Source: Collimonas sp. OK307 (lineage in GTDB: Bacteria > Pseudomonadota > Gammaproteobacteria > Burkholderiales > Burkholderiaceae_D). From it: a stretch of DNA of 64,000 bases. Where the stretch lies: NCBI RefSeq assembly GCF_900113705.1, contig NZ_FOQI01000002.1, forward strand, positions 124,001-188,000, in the 5' to 3' direction. Below the pieces are notes generated by a model. That model saw nothing but the letters and a program-made list of their open reading frames with translations, made no database searches and was not told the DNA's origin. Below, piece after piece: positions 34,814 through 43,807 of the stretch. The translations under genes and the position numbers were made by a program. Every line of letters begins with the position of its first letter. Positions within the stretch are counted from its first letter, which is position 1.

Positions 34814-35803
34814 CTATGTTTTCAAGCATCCGATGCCCGTCAGCGTAGCCTTGACGGCGTCGTCAAGCGCTGTATGCGGCTCGCTGCCAAGCAACTTGAG
34901 CAGACGGCGGTTATCCAGCCGCACCGGCTGCCGCCAAAGATAGCTGACCTCGCGCAGTTCGCGGAAGACCGGTACAAAGGGCGACGCCAGCGGCAGCAGC
35001 CACCAGGGAAAGCTTTTTGCCTTGAGGCCCGGCTGCCCTGTTACACGACCGATTGCGGCAACCATTTGCGTACCGTCCGCATCCCAGTGGCCGTTCATGT
35101 GGAAAGTATCGAAATCAGCCAGCGCGTCTTCGCGCTCGATCAATTGCATCATGGTCTCGGCAACATCGGGCAGGTAAGCCCATTGGTGGCCGATGCCGCG
35201 TTTGCCGGGATAACTGACCGCGGTGACCGGTTGGCCCGGCTTGAGCAGTCCTTGCGAAAACCAGGCATTTGCCATATGCGGCCCGAAAAAATCGCCGGCG
35301 CGCACCACCAGCGCACGCACTCCGCTTTGGCTGGCAAGCTGCAGCCGCCGCTCCATTTGGGCCCGGATCGCACCCTTGCGGGTGGCTGGATTCTGCGGCG
35401 AGGTCTCGCTCAGCGTCGGCAAGGCATCAGGGCCGTAGTTGTATACGGTACCGGGCAAGACGATGCGGGCGCCGCTGACACGCGCTGCGGCGATGCTGTT
35501 TTCTATCATCGGCATCACCAGCTGCGCCCAGTTACGATACGCCGGCGGGTTGACTGCATGCACGATGAGATCCGCGCCGTCGGCGGCGGCGATCACGTCT
35601 TGCTCATGCATCGCATCGCCCTGCCGCCAGACGATGCCGCTGCCGAGACTGTCGCTAAGGTTACCGCTGCGCTCCCTGGCCACCATCTGATCCGCGCGCC
35701 GATGCAGGGCCCGCACCTGCCAGCCACGCTGCATCAATGTTTTTGCCATGGCGTTGCCAATGCCGCCCGTTGCTCCTAATACCAACGCTATTTTCTGTTT
35801 CAT
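34814..35803 (-). CDS. NAD-dependent epimerase/dehydratase family protein
   Basis: A 329-residue extended short-chain dehydrogenase-like protein. The cofactor motif is ALVLGATGGIGNAMAKTL at the N-terminus, followed by GADLIVHAVNPPAY and GARIVLPGTVYNYGPDALP, where the tyrosine fits the active-site position. It is divergent from a LysR regulator, 103 bases away, and is its probable target. Substrate unknown. Confidence 0.8.
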   Translation of the reverse strand: MKQKIALVLGATGGIGNAMAKTLMQRGWQVRALHRRADQMVARERSGNLSDSLGSGIVWRQGDAMHEQDVIAAADGADLIVHAVNPPAYRNWAQLVMPMIENSIAAARVSGARIVLPGTVYNYGPDALPTLSETSPQNPATRKGAIRAQMERRLQLASQSGVRALVVRAGDFFGPHMANAWFSQGLLKPGQPVTAVSYPGKRGIGHQWAYLPDVAETMMQLIEREDALADFDTFHMNGHWDADGTQMVAAIGRVTGQPGLKAKSFPWWLLPLASPFVPVFRELREVSYLWRQPVRLDNRRLLKLLGSEPHTALDDAVKATLTGIGCLKT

Positions 35804-35906
35804 GGAAATTACCTCCGTAAATTGATTAACCTGACGGAATCCAGCGTAACAGTGCTGCTCTTAGTTTAAAATTGGTGATCTCAGCATAGTTGCTATACAT
35901 ATTTGT

Positions 35907-36806
35907 ATGACTACACAAGAACCTGGATGGGATCTGTACCGCGCTTTCCTGGCCGTGATGGAAGAAGGCTCGTTGTCCGGCGGAGCCCGTCGCCTGGGGC
36001 TGACCCAGCCCACCGTCGGCCGTCAGATAGAGGCGCTGGAACAGGCGTTAGGCATCAAATTATTCACCCGCTCGCAAACCGGGCTGGCGGCCACCGATAC
36101 CGCATTGACCCTGCGTCCGTTTGCGGAAAACCTGCGCGCCACCGCCAATGCCCTGCGCCGCGCATCGACCGACGCCAGCGCCAGCAGCCATGGCACGGTG
36201 CGCATTACGGTATCGGATGTGGTCGGGGTTGAAGTCTTGCCGCCGATCCTGACCGCGCTGCGCGAGGCGCATCCTGCCATCAAGATTGAATTGGTGTTGT
36301 CGAACCGGACCCAGGATCTGTTGCAGCGCGATGCCGATATTGCGATCCGCATGGTGCAGCCTAGCCAGGCCGCCTTGATCGCACGCCGGGTTGGCGCTAT
36401 TCCACTCGGCTTGTACGCGCATCGGCGTTATCTGGAGCAATGCGGCATGCCGGCCAGCATTTCCGATCTCAAGAATCATGCGTTGATCGGCTTCGATCAA
36501 GAAACCAGTTACATCCGCAACATGCAAAAGCGCGGCCTGCCGCTGATGCGCGACATGTTCTCGTTATTTACCGACAACCAGCTGGCGCAACTGGCGGCGA
36601 TACGCAGCGGCTATGGCATCGGCATGTGCCAGGAGGCGTTGGTCAAATTCAATCCTGAGTTGTTACCGGTTCTGCCGCAGGCGGTCACGAGCGAACTCGA
36701 AACCTGGATCGTGATGCATGAGGATTTGCGTTCCAGCGAGCGCTGCCGGATTGTTTTTGACGCGTTGGTCAGTGGCATGTCGAACTATATTTCCAAAGAC
36801 AACTGA
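35907..36806 (+). CDS. LysR-family transcriptional regulator
   Basis: A 299-residue regulator. The N-terminal winged helix is LYRAFLAVMEEGSLSGGARRLGLTQPTVGRQIEALEQALG, followed by the usual two-lobed effector domain beginning near GTVRITVSDVVGVEVLPPIL. Divergent transcription from the epimerase-type gene is the classic LysR arrangement. It converges with the IclR gene, 18 bases apart. Confidence 0.9.
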   Translation: MTTQEPGWDLYRAFLAVMEEGSLSGGARRLGLTQPTVGRQIEALEQALGIKLFTRSQTGLAATDTALTLRPFAENLRATANALRRASTDASASSHGTVRITVSDVVGVEVLPPILTALREAHPAIKIELVLSNRTQDLLQRDADIAIRMVQPSQAALIARRVGAIPLGLYAHRRYLEQCGMPASISDLKNHALIGFDQETSYIRNMQKRGLPLMRDMFSLFTDNQLAQLAAIRSGYGIGMCQEALVKFNPELLPVLPQAVTSELETWIVMHEDLRSSERCRIVFDALVSGMSNYISKDN

Positions 36807-36824
36807 ACACGCCAGCGCGGCAGA

Positions 36825-37586
36825 TTAGCGGTACGCGTAGCCCAAACCCAGCGACAGATCGCCAGCACGCTGCACCACCAGATCGATCAAACCCGGCAGA
36901 TGTTCGGCCGTGATACGGCTGGCCGGGCCGGCGATGCCCAAGGCCGCAATTACCGCGCCATCGGCATCCATGATCGGCGCCGCAATCGCCACCGCACCGC
37001 TTGATCTTTCACCGTAGGAAACGCTGTAACCTTGTGCCAGCACTTGCTGCAGTTCCTGTTCCAGCAACGTACGGTCGATGATCGTATTGTCGGTAAGGCG
37101 GGTCAGGGCACTGTCGAACAGCGCTTGCTGAACCTGCGGCGGCGCATGCGCCAGCAGCACCTTGCCGGAAGCGCCGGCATACAACGGTCGCCGGTTGCCG
37201 ACATCGGTATGGACCCGTACTGCCTGAGTCGATTCCCAACGCGCCACGCACACGGTTTCCAAACCATCCCGCACCCGCACCTGGACGTTTTCATTGCAGA
37301 TGCCGCCGATATCGCGCAAATGGCTGCGCGCCACCCGCACCAGGCTCACCTGCTCCTGGGCAGCGACGCCGAGGTACAGGGCTTTGTAACCAAGGTGATA
37401 AGTCGGCGTGTCGCCTTCGCGATGCAACAGGCCGCGTTGTTCCAGCGTGTACAGCAGGCGGAAGGTGCGCGCCTTGGTGTTGCCGGACATGACCGACAGT
37501 TCGGTCACGCCATGTCCCGGGCTTTGGGCCACCAGCAAGAGTAGCGCCAAGGCTTCATCTACTGCGGCAACGGTATAGTCGGCCAT
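36825..37586 (-). CDS. IclR-family transcriptional regulator
   Basis: A 253-residue regulator. The N-terminal winged helix runs through VDEALALLLLVAQSPGHGVTELSVMSGNTKARTFRLLYTLEQRG. The C-terminal IclR effector domain includes GASGKVLLAHAPPQVQQALF and GYSVSYGERSSGAVAIAAPIMD. It is the last gene of a - strand set with a porin, a YfcC-type carrier and an N-formylglutamate amidohydrolase, 16 bases after the latter, and probably controls that set. Confidence 0.9.
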   Translation of the reverse strand: MADYTVAAVDEALALLLLVAQSPGHGVTELSVMSGNTKARTFRLLYTLEQRGLLHREGDTPTYHLGYKALYLGVAAQEQVSLVRVARSHLRDIGGICNENVQVRVRDGLETVCVARWESTQAVRVHTDVGNRRPLYAGASGKVLLAHAPPQVQQALFDSALTRLTDNTIIDRTLLEQELQQVLAQGYSVSYGERSSGAVAIAAPIMDADGAVIAALGIAGPASRITAEHLPGLIDLVVQRAGDLSLGLGYAYR

Positions 37587-37602
37587 GCTATCCAGATTCT
37601 AT

Positions 37603-38454
37603 TCAGGTTAATTTGCCGCTAATATACCTCGTCATCTGCTCCGCGAGTTGCGTCAGGTTGTGCTGAAGCGTGACAAACCCGGCGCTGCGCTCCAGGCTTT
37701 GCTCGTCCATGTACAAACCGCGGTTGATTTCGATCTGGATACTGTATCGCCCGTGTTGCGGATTGCTATAAGCGCGCACCAGTTCGGCGCCGCGATACGG
37801 ATCGTTGATCTTGACTACGTAACCTTGCGCCTGCAACTGCCGGGCGACCCACTCGGTAAAGGCCGGGTCTGCTGCGCTGCCGTCGCGATCGCCCAGCACA
37901 AAATCCGGGCGGCGCGCGCCGTTATCGATATTCATGGCATTGCCGACCGATTTCATCGAATGGCAATCGATATGCCAAACCTGGCCGAAGCGGGCGTGCG
38001 CCTCGTTGATCAGTTCCTGCAGCTGCGCATGGTATGGGTCGTAATAGCGATCGATGCGATGCTGCACTTCGGCGATGCTCAGCTTGCGGTCGTACATCTG
38101 CACGCCGGGCAGGGCGTAACGCCGGATCAAACCCATGCCGGCTTTGCTCTTTTCCGACACCTGCAGCGCCTCGGGCCAGGGCTGGTCGAGCAGTTCCGGA
38201 TCGATGTCGCTACGGGCGCGGTTGAAATCGATATAACTGCGGTGCACACGCGCCGCCAGCAAGCTTGCGCCGATTTGCGGTGCGCCGCTCCATAACTCAT
38301 CGACATAGGCATCCCAGCCCGACATCAGTGCTGCTTCCGGGGCGGTAGCCTGCATGTCAGGCGGGCAAAAGCGGCTGCTGTGCGGTGAATCGAATATCAA
38401 CGGAATCAACTTGTCGTCATCCGGTGCGGTGAGAGAGTACGCGTCTTGCATCAT
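37603..38454 (-). CDS. hutG: N-formylglutamate amidohydrolase
   Basis: A 283-residue zinc hydrolase of the HutG type, cleaving N-formylglutamate to glutamate and formate or acting on a related N-acyl amino acid. Motifs are LIFDSPHSSRFCPPD, HRSYIDFNRARSDIDPELL, WHIDCHSMKSVG and a C-terminal IQIEINRGLYMDE. ATG 38454 has AAGGA upstream. No other hut gene is nearby; instead it sits between a YfcC-type carrier and an IclR gene. The substrate may therefore come from outside the cell. Confidence 0.85.
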   Translation of the reverse strand: MMQDAYSLTAPDDDKLIPLIFDSPHSSRFCPPDMQATAPEAALMSGWDAYVDELWSGAPQIGASLLAARVHRSYIDFNRARSDIDPELLDQPWPEALQVSEKSKAGMGLIRRYALPGVQMYDRKLSIAEVQHRIDRYYDPYHAQLQELINEAHARFGQVWHIDCHSMKSVGNAMNIDNGARRPDFVLGDRDGSAADPAFTEWVARQLQAQGYVVKINDPYRGAELVRAYSNPQHGRYSIQIEINRGLYMDEQSLERSAGFVTLQHNLTQLAEQMTRYISGKLT

Positions 38455-38525
38455 GGTGATCCTTACAACTCCTGTGTTCTGTGAAAAACGGCCCGGTGGG
38501 CCAGCGGTCAATCAGTAGCCGCTAA

Positions 38526-39950
38526 TCAATAGCCGCTAAATACCGCAAACGCCATGACGGCCATCGCCAGTAACGTAAATATGGCGAATAGCGGAAAAAT
38601 GAAACGGACCCAGGTGCCGTAACCGACTTTGCCGGTCGCCAGGTAGGCCAGCAACATGCCGGAAGTCGGCGTGATCATGTTGGTGAGGCCATTGCCAAAC
38701 AAAAATGCCAGCACTACGCTTTGGCCGCTGACACCCGAAAGATGGCCAATCGGCCCCAGGATCGGCATGCTGATGGCGGCCTTGCCGGAGGTCGACGGGA
38801 TCAGCACATCCAGCAGCATCTGCACCAGGATCATGCCTTCTGCGGCAAATATCCTGCTGCGTCCTTCGACGATGGAAGCCAGGTGGTAGATCACGGTGTC
38901 CAGTACCAGGCTATCGTGCAAGACAATTTCAATGGCTTTCGCCAGGCCGATCAGCAAGCCTGCCAGCATCATGCCTTTCATGCCTTCGACAAAAGCGTCG
39001 CATGCCGTGCGTACCGACATGCCGGCGGCGATGGCGATGATGATGCCCTCGAAAATATAGAATGCGCCGAGCTGGATATCGCCCCATTTCCACTCGCTGG
39101 TGCCGATCACCAGCACGATGATGCTGATACCGACCACCATCAATACAAAGCGATGCGATAGCGACAGGCGGCTGTCCTGATTCAGCTCAGCCGGAACGGT
39201 ATAACCGGTGCGCTTTACGTATAGCAGCAAATAGGCGATACCGATCGCCAGGAACAACACAAATACGAACAGCCGCAAGCCTGCGCCGCTCAGCAAAGGC
39301 ACTTGCACTATCGGCTGGGCGATCACCAGCGCCAGAGGATTGGTGACTGAGGCCAGATAGCCGATTTTTGCAGCAATCGCCACCAATGCCGTGGCATACA
39401 GCGGGCCTAGGCCAAGCCGCTGCGCCAGGATCAGCATCATCGGGATGATCACCAGGTATTCCGAGATAAGGCCGAGGAAAGTACTGCCGGCGGCAATCGC
39501 CAGCATCAATACCGGCGTCAGCAGATAGACATTGCCGCCGGTGCGCACCAGCAGCCGGTCGATACCGGCATCCAGTGCACCGCTCTTGCGCAGCACGCCG
39601 AACATGCCGCCGATGAACATGATCATGAATACCAGCGGCGCGCTCTTGGCGAGGCCGGCCGGAATCGCCGCCATGGCGGAGAACAGGCTGGCAGGATAGG
39701 CCCGCTCGGCGCTGCTGACTGCAGGGCTGGCCGCCAGCAGGGCCGCCAGGTCACGCTCTTTGGCGATCAGTTGGTAGGTGCCGGGGATCACCAGCCTGGC
39801 GTGGCGCTGGAATTGCCCCGAATCCAGGATATAGGTCAGGCCTATGGCGACCAGCATAATCAGCAGCATCATCGCAACCGGATGCAGCATCCTGCTCTTG
39901 CCATGTGCATCTTGTTTTTGGTCGTCCGTGTTGCTCGTGTTGCGCGTCAT
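38526..39950 (-). CDS. YfcC-family inner-membrane transporter
   Basis: A 474-residue polytopic protein with about twelve hydrophobic helices. It matches the YfcC/DcuC-like carriers: MLHPVAMMLLIMLVAIGLTYIL at the first helix, FIGGMFGVLRKSGALDAGI and LDVLIPSTSGKAAISMPIL near the end. Members are thought to import amino acids, peptides or dicarboxylates. It lies 71 bases before the N-formylglutamate amidohydrolase and 95 bases after the porin, so it is likely the inner-membrane step of the same uptake route. Confidence 0.82.
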   Translation of the reverse strand: MTRNTSNTDDQKQDAHGKSRMLHPVAMMLLIMLVAIGLTYILDSGQFQRHARLVIPGTYQLIAKERDLAALLAASPAVSSAERAYPASLFSAMAAIPAGLAKSAPLVFMIMFIGGMFGVLRKSGALDAGIDRLLVRTGGNVYLLTPVLMLAIAAGSTFLGLISEYLVIIPMMLILAQRLGLGPLYATALVAIAAKIGYLASVTNPLALVIAQPIVQVPLLSGAGLRLFVFVLFLAIGIAYLLLYVKRTGYTVPAELNQDSRLSLSHRFVLMVVGISIIVLVIGTSEWKWGDIQLGAFYIFEGIIIAIAAGMSVRTACDAFVEGMKGMMLAGLLIGLAKAIEIVLHDSLVLDTVIYHLASIVEGRSRIFAAEGMILVQMLLDVLIPSTSGKAAISMPILGPIGHLSGVSGQSVVLAFLFGNGLTNMITPTSGMLLAYLATGKVGYGTWVRFIFPLFAIFTLLAMAVMAFAVFSGY

Positions 39951-40045
39951 GCCGATCTCCGTCTACCGTTTTATAGAATAATCGGTTTTTGATGCACGGG
40001 CCGAAACTGCTTGTGCCAGTCCGGCCCGCACTGTGCCACGCCAGC

Positions 40046-41257
40046 TTAGAACTTGTGGCGCAAGCCGACTGTGAACGCTGTTTGCGAATTATCCGCGCCA
40101 GGCGCGCCGCCGGTGATGCCCGGGTTGTACATGTCCGAAGCCCGCAGATTGGCCACATAGCTGTACAGATCGGTGCGTTTCGAGAACGCATAATCCAGCC
40201 CCAGATTGACTTGCGTCAGGCGGCCCTTGGTGCTGCTGCCGACGAAGCTATAGCGCGATTGCAACACGCTGCTGACCAGGTGCAGGCTGTCGGAGATGCT
40301 GTAGTTGACACCCAGGTCGAACACATTGGTGCTGTTGTTGTTGGAGCCACCGGCGGTAAATGGCGCCGCCCCGGCCGCGCCCACAAACTTGGCTGCCAGC
40401 GGTGCCTGGTTGCCACCGTAGGTAGCCAACGGCTGCAACACTTTGGACCAGGCGCCGAACACACGCCACGCACCGGCTTTATAGCTGCTGCCCAGCATCC
40501 AGGTCTTGATGCAGGTATCACCCGGATGACCATAACTCGGGGTGCAGCCGGCGCCCAGGGTCGTGCCCTGATCGCTGGAAGTATTCACCCCGCCCGACAA
40601 TGTGCCGAGTTTCGATTGCCAGTAGCCGAAGCCGATGCCGAACGGGCCATTGGCATAGTTTGCGCCGAATCCTAACGATTGGCCGGTAGATGTCGATCCT
40701 GCCGTTTCGCCGAAACCATAGGTTGCGTTCAAGACCAGGCCCTTGAGCAGCGGGGTGTCATAACGAATCTGGTTGTTGGCGCGATTGCCGCCAACGCGGT
40801 CCAGGTTGTTATCGTGGACGCCGTTGATGAACACGCCGAAATCGTAGACGCTGGAATAGTAGGTGGCCACTTCGTCGATGAAGTCTTTACGACGTCCCAG
40901 TTGCACGGTACCGTAGTTGCCCGACAAGCCGACGGTCGATGTCCGGCCAAACACCAGGCCGCCCTGGCCCGAAGCGCCGGTATCGACAGAAAATCCACCC
41001 TCCAGGTTGAACAGGGCTTTCATGCCGCCGCCCAGATCCTCCACGCCCTTGAAGCCAAAACGCGATTGCTGCAAATCGCCTGAATCGACACTGAAACGGC
41101 TGCCGGTGCCGCGTGGATTGCCGGCAGTCGGCGTGGCGATCTTGTTGACGTAGGTGACGCCCGAATCCAGCAAACCGTACACGACCACATTGGTTTGAGC
41201 TTGCGCGGTGTAGCTACAAGCACCTAGTACTGACAATACAACGACGGACTTCTTCAT
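40046..41257 (-). CDS. Gram-negative porin
   Basis: A 403-residue outer-membrane porin of the Burkholderiales type. It has the signal peptide MKKSVVVLSVLGACSYTAQAQ, then VVVYGLLDSGVTYV, the conserved FGFKGVEDLGGGMKALFNLEGGF and FGRTSTVGLSGNYGTVQLGRR, and a terminal phenylalanine (GLRHKF). GGAGGAG precedes the ATG. It is the first gene of the - strand set leading to the YfcC carrier, amidohydrolase and IclR genes. A 10-bp inverted repeat lies about 100 bases upstream. Confidence 0.9.
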   Translation of the reverse strand: MKKSVVVLSVLGACSYTAQAQTNVVVYGLLDSGVTYVNKIATPTAGNPRGTGSRFSVDSGDLQQSRFGFKGVEDLGGGMKALFNLEGGFSVDTGASGQGGLVFGRTSTVGLSGNYGTVQLGRRKDFIDEVATYYSSVYDFGVFINGVHDNNLDRVGGNRANNQIRYDTPLLKGLVLNATYGFGETAGSTSTGQSLGFGANYANGPFGIGFGYWQSKLGTLSGGVNTSSDQGTTLGAGCTPSYGHPGDTCIKTWMLGSSYKAGAWRVFGAWSKVLQPLATYGGNQAPLAAKFVGAAGAAPFTAGGSNNNSTNVFDLGVNYSISDSLHLVSSVLQSRYSFVGSSTKGRLTQVNLGLDYAFSKRTDLYSYVANLRASDMYNPGITGGAPGADNSQTAFTVGLRHKF

Positions 41258-41610
41258 GAATTACTCCTCCCGGTTGAAAAAAATTCAATGGCGGCTCGGG
41301 TTGAACGGCGCTTGTTTTTCGAGGCAAGCTGAAAATCAAGGATCGGTCCCGGCCACTCTATTGTTTCATCTAATAAAACAACGTATTGATATATGAAACA
41401 ATGGTAGGGGCGAAATTTTTCCATGTCAATCGCAATTTCAATCGCAGCTATTGAAAAATCGGGTTGGCACTATGAGGATTTGTTGCGCGTTACGCACAAC
41501 AGGGATGCGCACAGTCAGGCCAGGGATTTGCGGTGTGATCGAACGGGGATGGGGAAACTGGAGATCGGCCACCGCTCATGGCTGGATGCATGAGCGGCGT
41601 CCTGGGAGAG
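41258..41610. other. 353-base gap holding the porin control region
   Basis: It includes the ATTGTTTCAT/ATGAAACAAT inverted repeat and the leader of the porin operon. The part from 41403 to 41610 shows nothing I can support, although reading frames cross it. Confidence 0.4.
41360..41402. promoter_or_regulatory. 10-bp inverted repeat upstream of the porin operon
   Basis: ATTGTTTCAT (41360-41369) and ATGAAACAAT (41393-41402) are exact reverse complements 23 bases apart in AT-rich sequence about 100 bases before the porin ATG. The spacing suggests binding of a regulator, perhaps the IclR protein of the same operon, around the promoter. Confidence 0.5.
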
Positions 41611-42225
41611 TCAGGATTGTACGGCGGCGGCTTCGGTCGCTTGCTGCTTGCTGCCTTCCGGCGTCACGGCAGAACGCAACATTGCCGATGCTGCATCGAG
41701 CCGGCATGGTTTGCCAAACAGGCGGGCGGAAACCAACCCGCTTTGTAAAGCGCCCAGGATTGTCATGGCGTAGGCCGCTGGCGGGGCCGGCAGTTTCACA
41801 CCCTTTTCAGCAACTGCGCGCTCTAGCCGCTGGGTAATCCAGGCTTCGTGCATGGAGTAAAAATTCTGTATGGCGTTGAGTACATTTTGCGGCAGGCTGT
41901 TGGCTTCAGAGGCCAGCATCCCGCACAGGCAGACGCGGCTGGTGCCGAGGTTCTTGCGCCACAAAGCCAGGTATTGCTCGACCTGCTCCTTGAGCGCTCC
42001 ATTGGCATCCAAGGCGCGTATGCTATCGCCGATGTTCGCCGCATAGGCTTGCACTGCCGCCAGCGCCAGATCTTCTTTGGTCGGGAAATAATAGTGGATG
42101 CTGGAAGTCTTGACGCCGACCAGTTCGGCCAGGTCGCGATAACTGAAGCCGTTGTAGCCGCGCGTTCCCAGCAGGACCAGCGTGTGTTCCAGTAATTGTT
42201 CACGTACGGGGGAAACGGCCTTCAT
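41611..42225 (-). CDS. TetR/AcrR family transcriptional regulator
   Basis: A 204-residue repressor with the TetR helix-turn-helix at the N-terminus (REQLLEHTLVLLGTRGYNGFSYRDLAELVGVKTSSIHYYFPTKEDL). The helical C-terminal domain has a TetR_C pattern with CLCGMLASEANSLPQNV. It is divergent from the DUF4148 gene across a 602-base gap holding three copies of a 22-bp inverted repeat, which are likely its operators. A weaker copy may overlap its own start. Confidence 0.9.
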   Translation of the reverse strand: MKAVSPVREQLLEHTLVLLGTRGYNGFSYRDLAELVGVKTSSIHYYFPTKEDLALAAVQAYAANIGDSIRALDANGALKEQVEQYLALWRKNLGTSRVCLCGMLASEANSLPQNVLNAIQNFYSMHEAWITQRLERAVAEKGVKLPAPPAAYAMTILGALQSGLVSARLFGKPCRLDAASAMLRSAVTPEGSKQQATEAAAVQS

Positions 42226-42400
42226 GATTTTTTACCTATAAAGAGATAGGGACGCCAGACACGGCGAACATGTTTCAAGCGGCTACAAATTCGGCTACAG
42301 ATACCACCATGGCCGCCATGCTACGTCTTTAGCCATCAATCGGCAATGTCCTGACAATGGTGGTGTGGCAAGTAAAATCAAAAGATGCTTTGTTCATATA

Positions 42401-42422
42401 TTATCTACTGAAAGATAGACAA
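42401..42422. promoter_or_regulatory. Operator-like site 1 (TTATCTAC-N6-GTAGATAA type)
   Basis: The left half TTATCTAC is perfect and the right half matches six of eight positions. It has the same spacing as the other two copies. Confidence 0.55.
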
Positions 42423-42495
42423 TCAAGCGATTTTTCTCATCATGTCGGCAATTTGGTAATGATTTTTTTAATATAAGCAAATACTAAAATACCAT

Positions 42496-42517
42496 TTGAC
42501 TACCTACCAGTAGATAA
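42496..42517. promoter_or_regulatory. Operator-like site 2 (TTATCTAC-N6-GTAGATAA type)
   Basis: The right half GTAGATAA is perfect and the left half matches six of eight positions. Its start is 95 bases from the start of site 1. Confidence 0.55.
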
Positions 42518-42685
42518 CTATAGTGATCTCACAGTAGTTGCAGACACGTTGTTTTAAGCAGTAGCCGACCCAAGTTAAGTTTTTTATTGAACAATAACTG
42601 GATCATCAACGTGCCCGGACTGCAGATGATGGGTGTAGGGATTCAAAGGCGTCAATTAGAAAAGACGCTTTTTAATTTCCGATAT

Positions 42686-42707
42686 TATCTACCTAGTAGT
42701 AGATAAC
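42686..42707. promoter_or_regulatory. Operator-like site 3, perfect TTATCTAC-N6-GTAGATAA
   Basis: Both 8-base arms are exact reverse complements around six bases. It lies about 120 bases before the DUF4148 start and is the best copy, so binding here would control that gene directly. Confidence 0.65.
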
Positions 42708-42827
42708 ATTAAAGCTCTAATTCTACAGCCAAGACGGTGCAGCAAAGATGCCGACCCGTCAGTACATGCGCTTGTGTGACCGCTGTATTTGGCACTTTGT
42801 CATTAACTTCAAAAGAAAGAAACCATC

Positions 42828-43241
42828 ATGAAAACCCAACTGATCGCCGCCTTGGCACTCGCCGCAGCTGTTTCGGCTCCTGTATTCGCTGCTGACAACG
42901 TCACCCCGCTCACCCGCGCTCAAGTCCAGTCTGAACTGGCAAGGGCTCGTGCTGCCGGTGAACTCGACTTCGCCGGTTCGGATTATCCCCAGTTCCTGCC
43001 TGCTAAGGCACACAGCAATGTCCCCGGCAAGACCCGCGCTGAAGTGCAAGCAGAAGTAGTAAAAGCCCGCGCTGCCGGAGAGCTCAATTTCAACGATGCG
43101 GAATATCCGATAATTACCGCCTCCAACGCTCCCGGCAAGACCCGTGCTCAAGTCAAGGCTGAACTGGTCGCTGCCCGCGCAGCCGGCCAGCTTGATTTTG
43201 CCGGATCGAGCTATTCGCTTGAAGCAAATACAGGTAATTGA
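42828..43241 (+). CDS. DUF4148 secreted repeat protein
   Basis: A 137-residue exported protein. It has a signal peptide (MKTQLIAALALAAAVSAPVFAAD) followed by three copies of a roughly 38-residue unit built on TRAQVQSELARARAAGELDFAGSDYP. DUF4148 proteins are small periplasmic or surface proteins common in Burkholderiales, with no known biochemical function. The gene is preceded by three operator-like repeats shared with the divergent TetR gene and followed by a terminator. It is probably expressed alone under that repressor. Confidence 0.85.
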   Translation: MKTQLIAALALAAAVSAPVFAADNVTPLTRAQVQSELARARAAGELDFAGSDYPQFLPAKAHSNVPGKTRAEVQAEVVKARAAGELNFNDAEYPIITASNAPGKTRAQVKAELVAARAAGQLDFAGSSYSLEANTGN

Positions 43242-43289
43242 TGCCTGCAACTTGCTCCCGCCAGCATGCGGGAAATTGCTGGAAATGAC

Positions 43290-43325
43290 AAAACCCGTGC
43301 CTCATGATGAGTGCGCGGGTTTTTT
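43290..43325. terminator. Bidirectional terminator between DUF4148 and DUF5329 genes
   Basis: AAAACCCGTGC and GCGCGGGTTTT pair with one mismatch over an 11-bp stem, with T-runs on the right and A-runs on the left. It lies between converging genes and can serve both. Confidence 0.75.
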
Positions 43326-43329
43326 CCTT

Positions 43330-43707
43330 CTACTTGGCTAGCGCCTGTCTAGCGCGGATGGTTTGCAGTTCGGCCTTAAGCCACGCGCTGCTTGGCACCG
43401 GCTGCGCCGTACCGCATTTCACCAGATACTCTTTGCCGGACATGCTGCTGCTACTGCCCGCCAGCGCAATGAACTGTTCCGCTCCGTCGACCTTTTTCTT
43501 GTCGATGAGATAGTTCAGCTTACTGGTCAGATGCGCCTTGGCCTCGGTCGAGTTATACCAGCTGCCATTGCGGTTGAACTGGCAGCCCGAGCTTCCGAGC
43601 CGGTTCAGCAAGGCGTCGATCTCCGCGCGCGAAGCAGCCGGCAAATCGGCGGCCATGCTCGATGACATCGCAAACACCAACAACGCGGCGGCGAAACGTA
43701 ATTTCAT
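43330..43707 (-). CDS. DUF5329 (YfeK-like) exported protein
   Basis: A 125-residue protein with a signal peptide (MKLRFAAALLVFAMSSSMA). The mature part has the YfeK pattern: EIDALLNRLGSSGCQFNRNGSWYNSTEAKAHLTSKLNYL and SSSSMSGKEYLVKCG, with two cysteines that could form a disulfide. Function unknown. It converges with the DUF4148 gene across a shared terminator. Confidence 0.78.
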   Translation of the reverse strand: MKLRFAAALLVFAMSSSMAADLPAASRAEIDALLNRLGSSGCQFNRNGSWYNSTEAKAHLTSKLNYLIDKKKVDGAEQFIALAGSSSSMSGKEYLVKCGTAQPVPSSAWLKAELQTIRARQALAK

Positions 43708-43807
43708 ATCTACCCCTAAGCCTCACAAGATCCCAGATGGTACGCCGATAAAATACAGATGCAAGCCGACTCCGTGAGCCTGGAATGGGGATTTGATCAG
43801 CGCTTCC

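Larger units (their letters stand above)
42226..42827. other. 602-base AT-rich control region between TetR and DUF4148 genes
   Basis: The region carries the three 22-bp operator-like sites listed separately. I see no open frame with a ribosome binding site. The length and AT-richness fit a multi-site promoter region. A short untranslated RNA cannot be excluded. Confidence 0.5.

Noticed and set aside
41451-41837. A 128-codon frame on the + strand opposite the TetR end
   Set aside because: It is a shadow of the TetR gene with arginine-rich composition and no start signal.
42226-42827. A CRISPR-like array suggested by repeated motifs
   Set aside because: The repeats are short inverted dyads at irregular distances (95 and 190 bases), not direct repeats with uniform spacers, and no cas gene is present.
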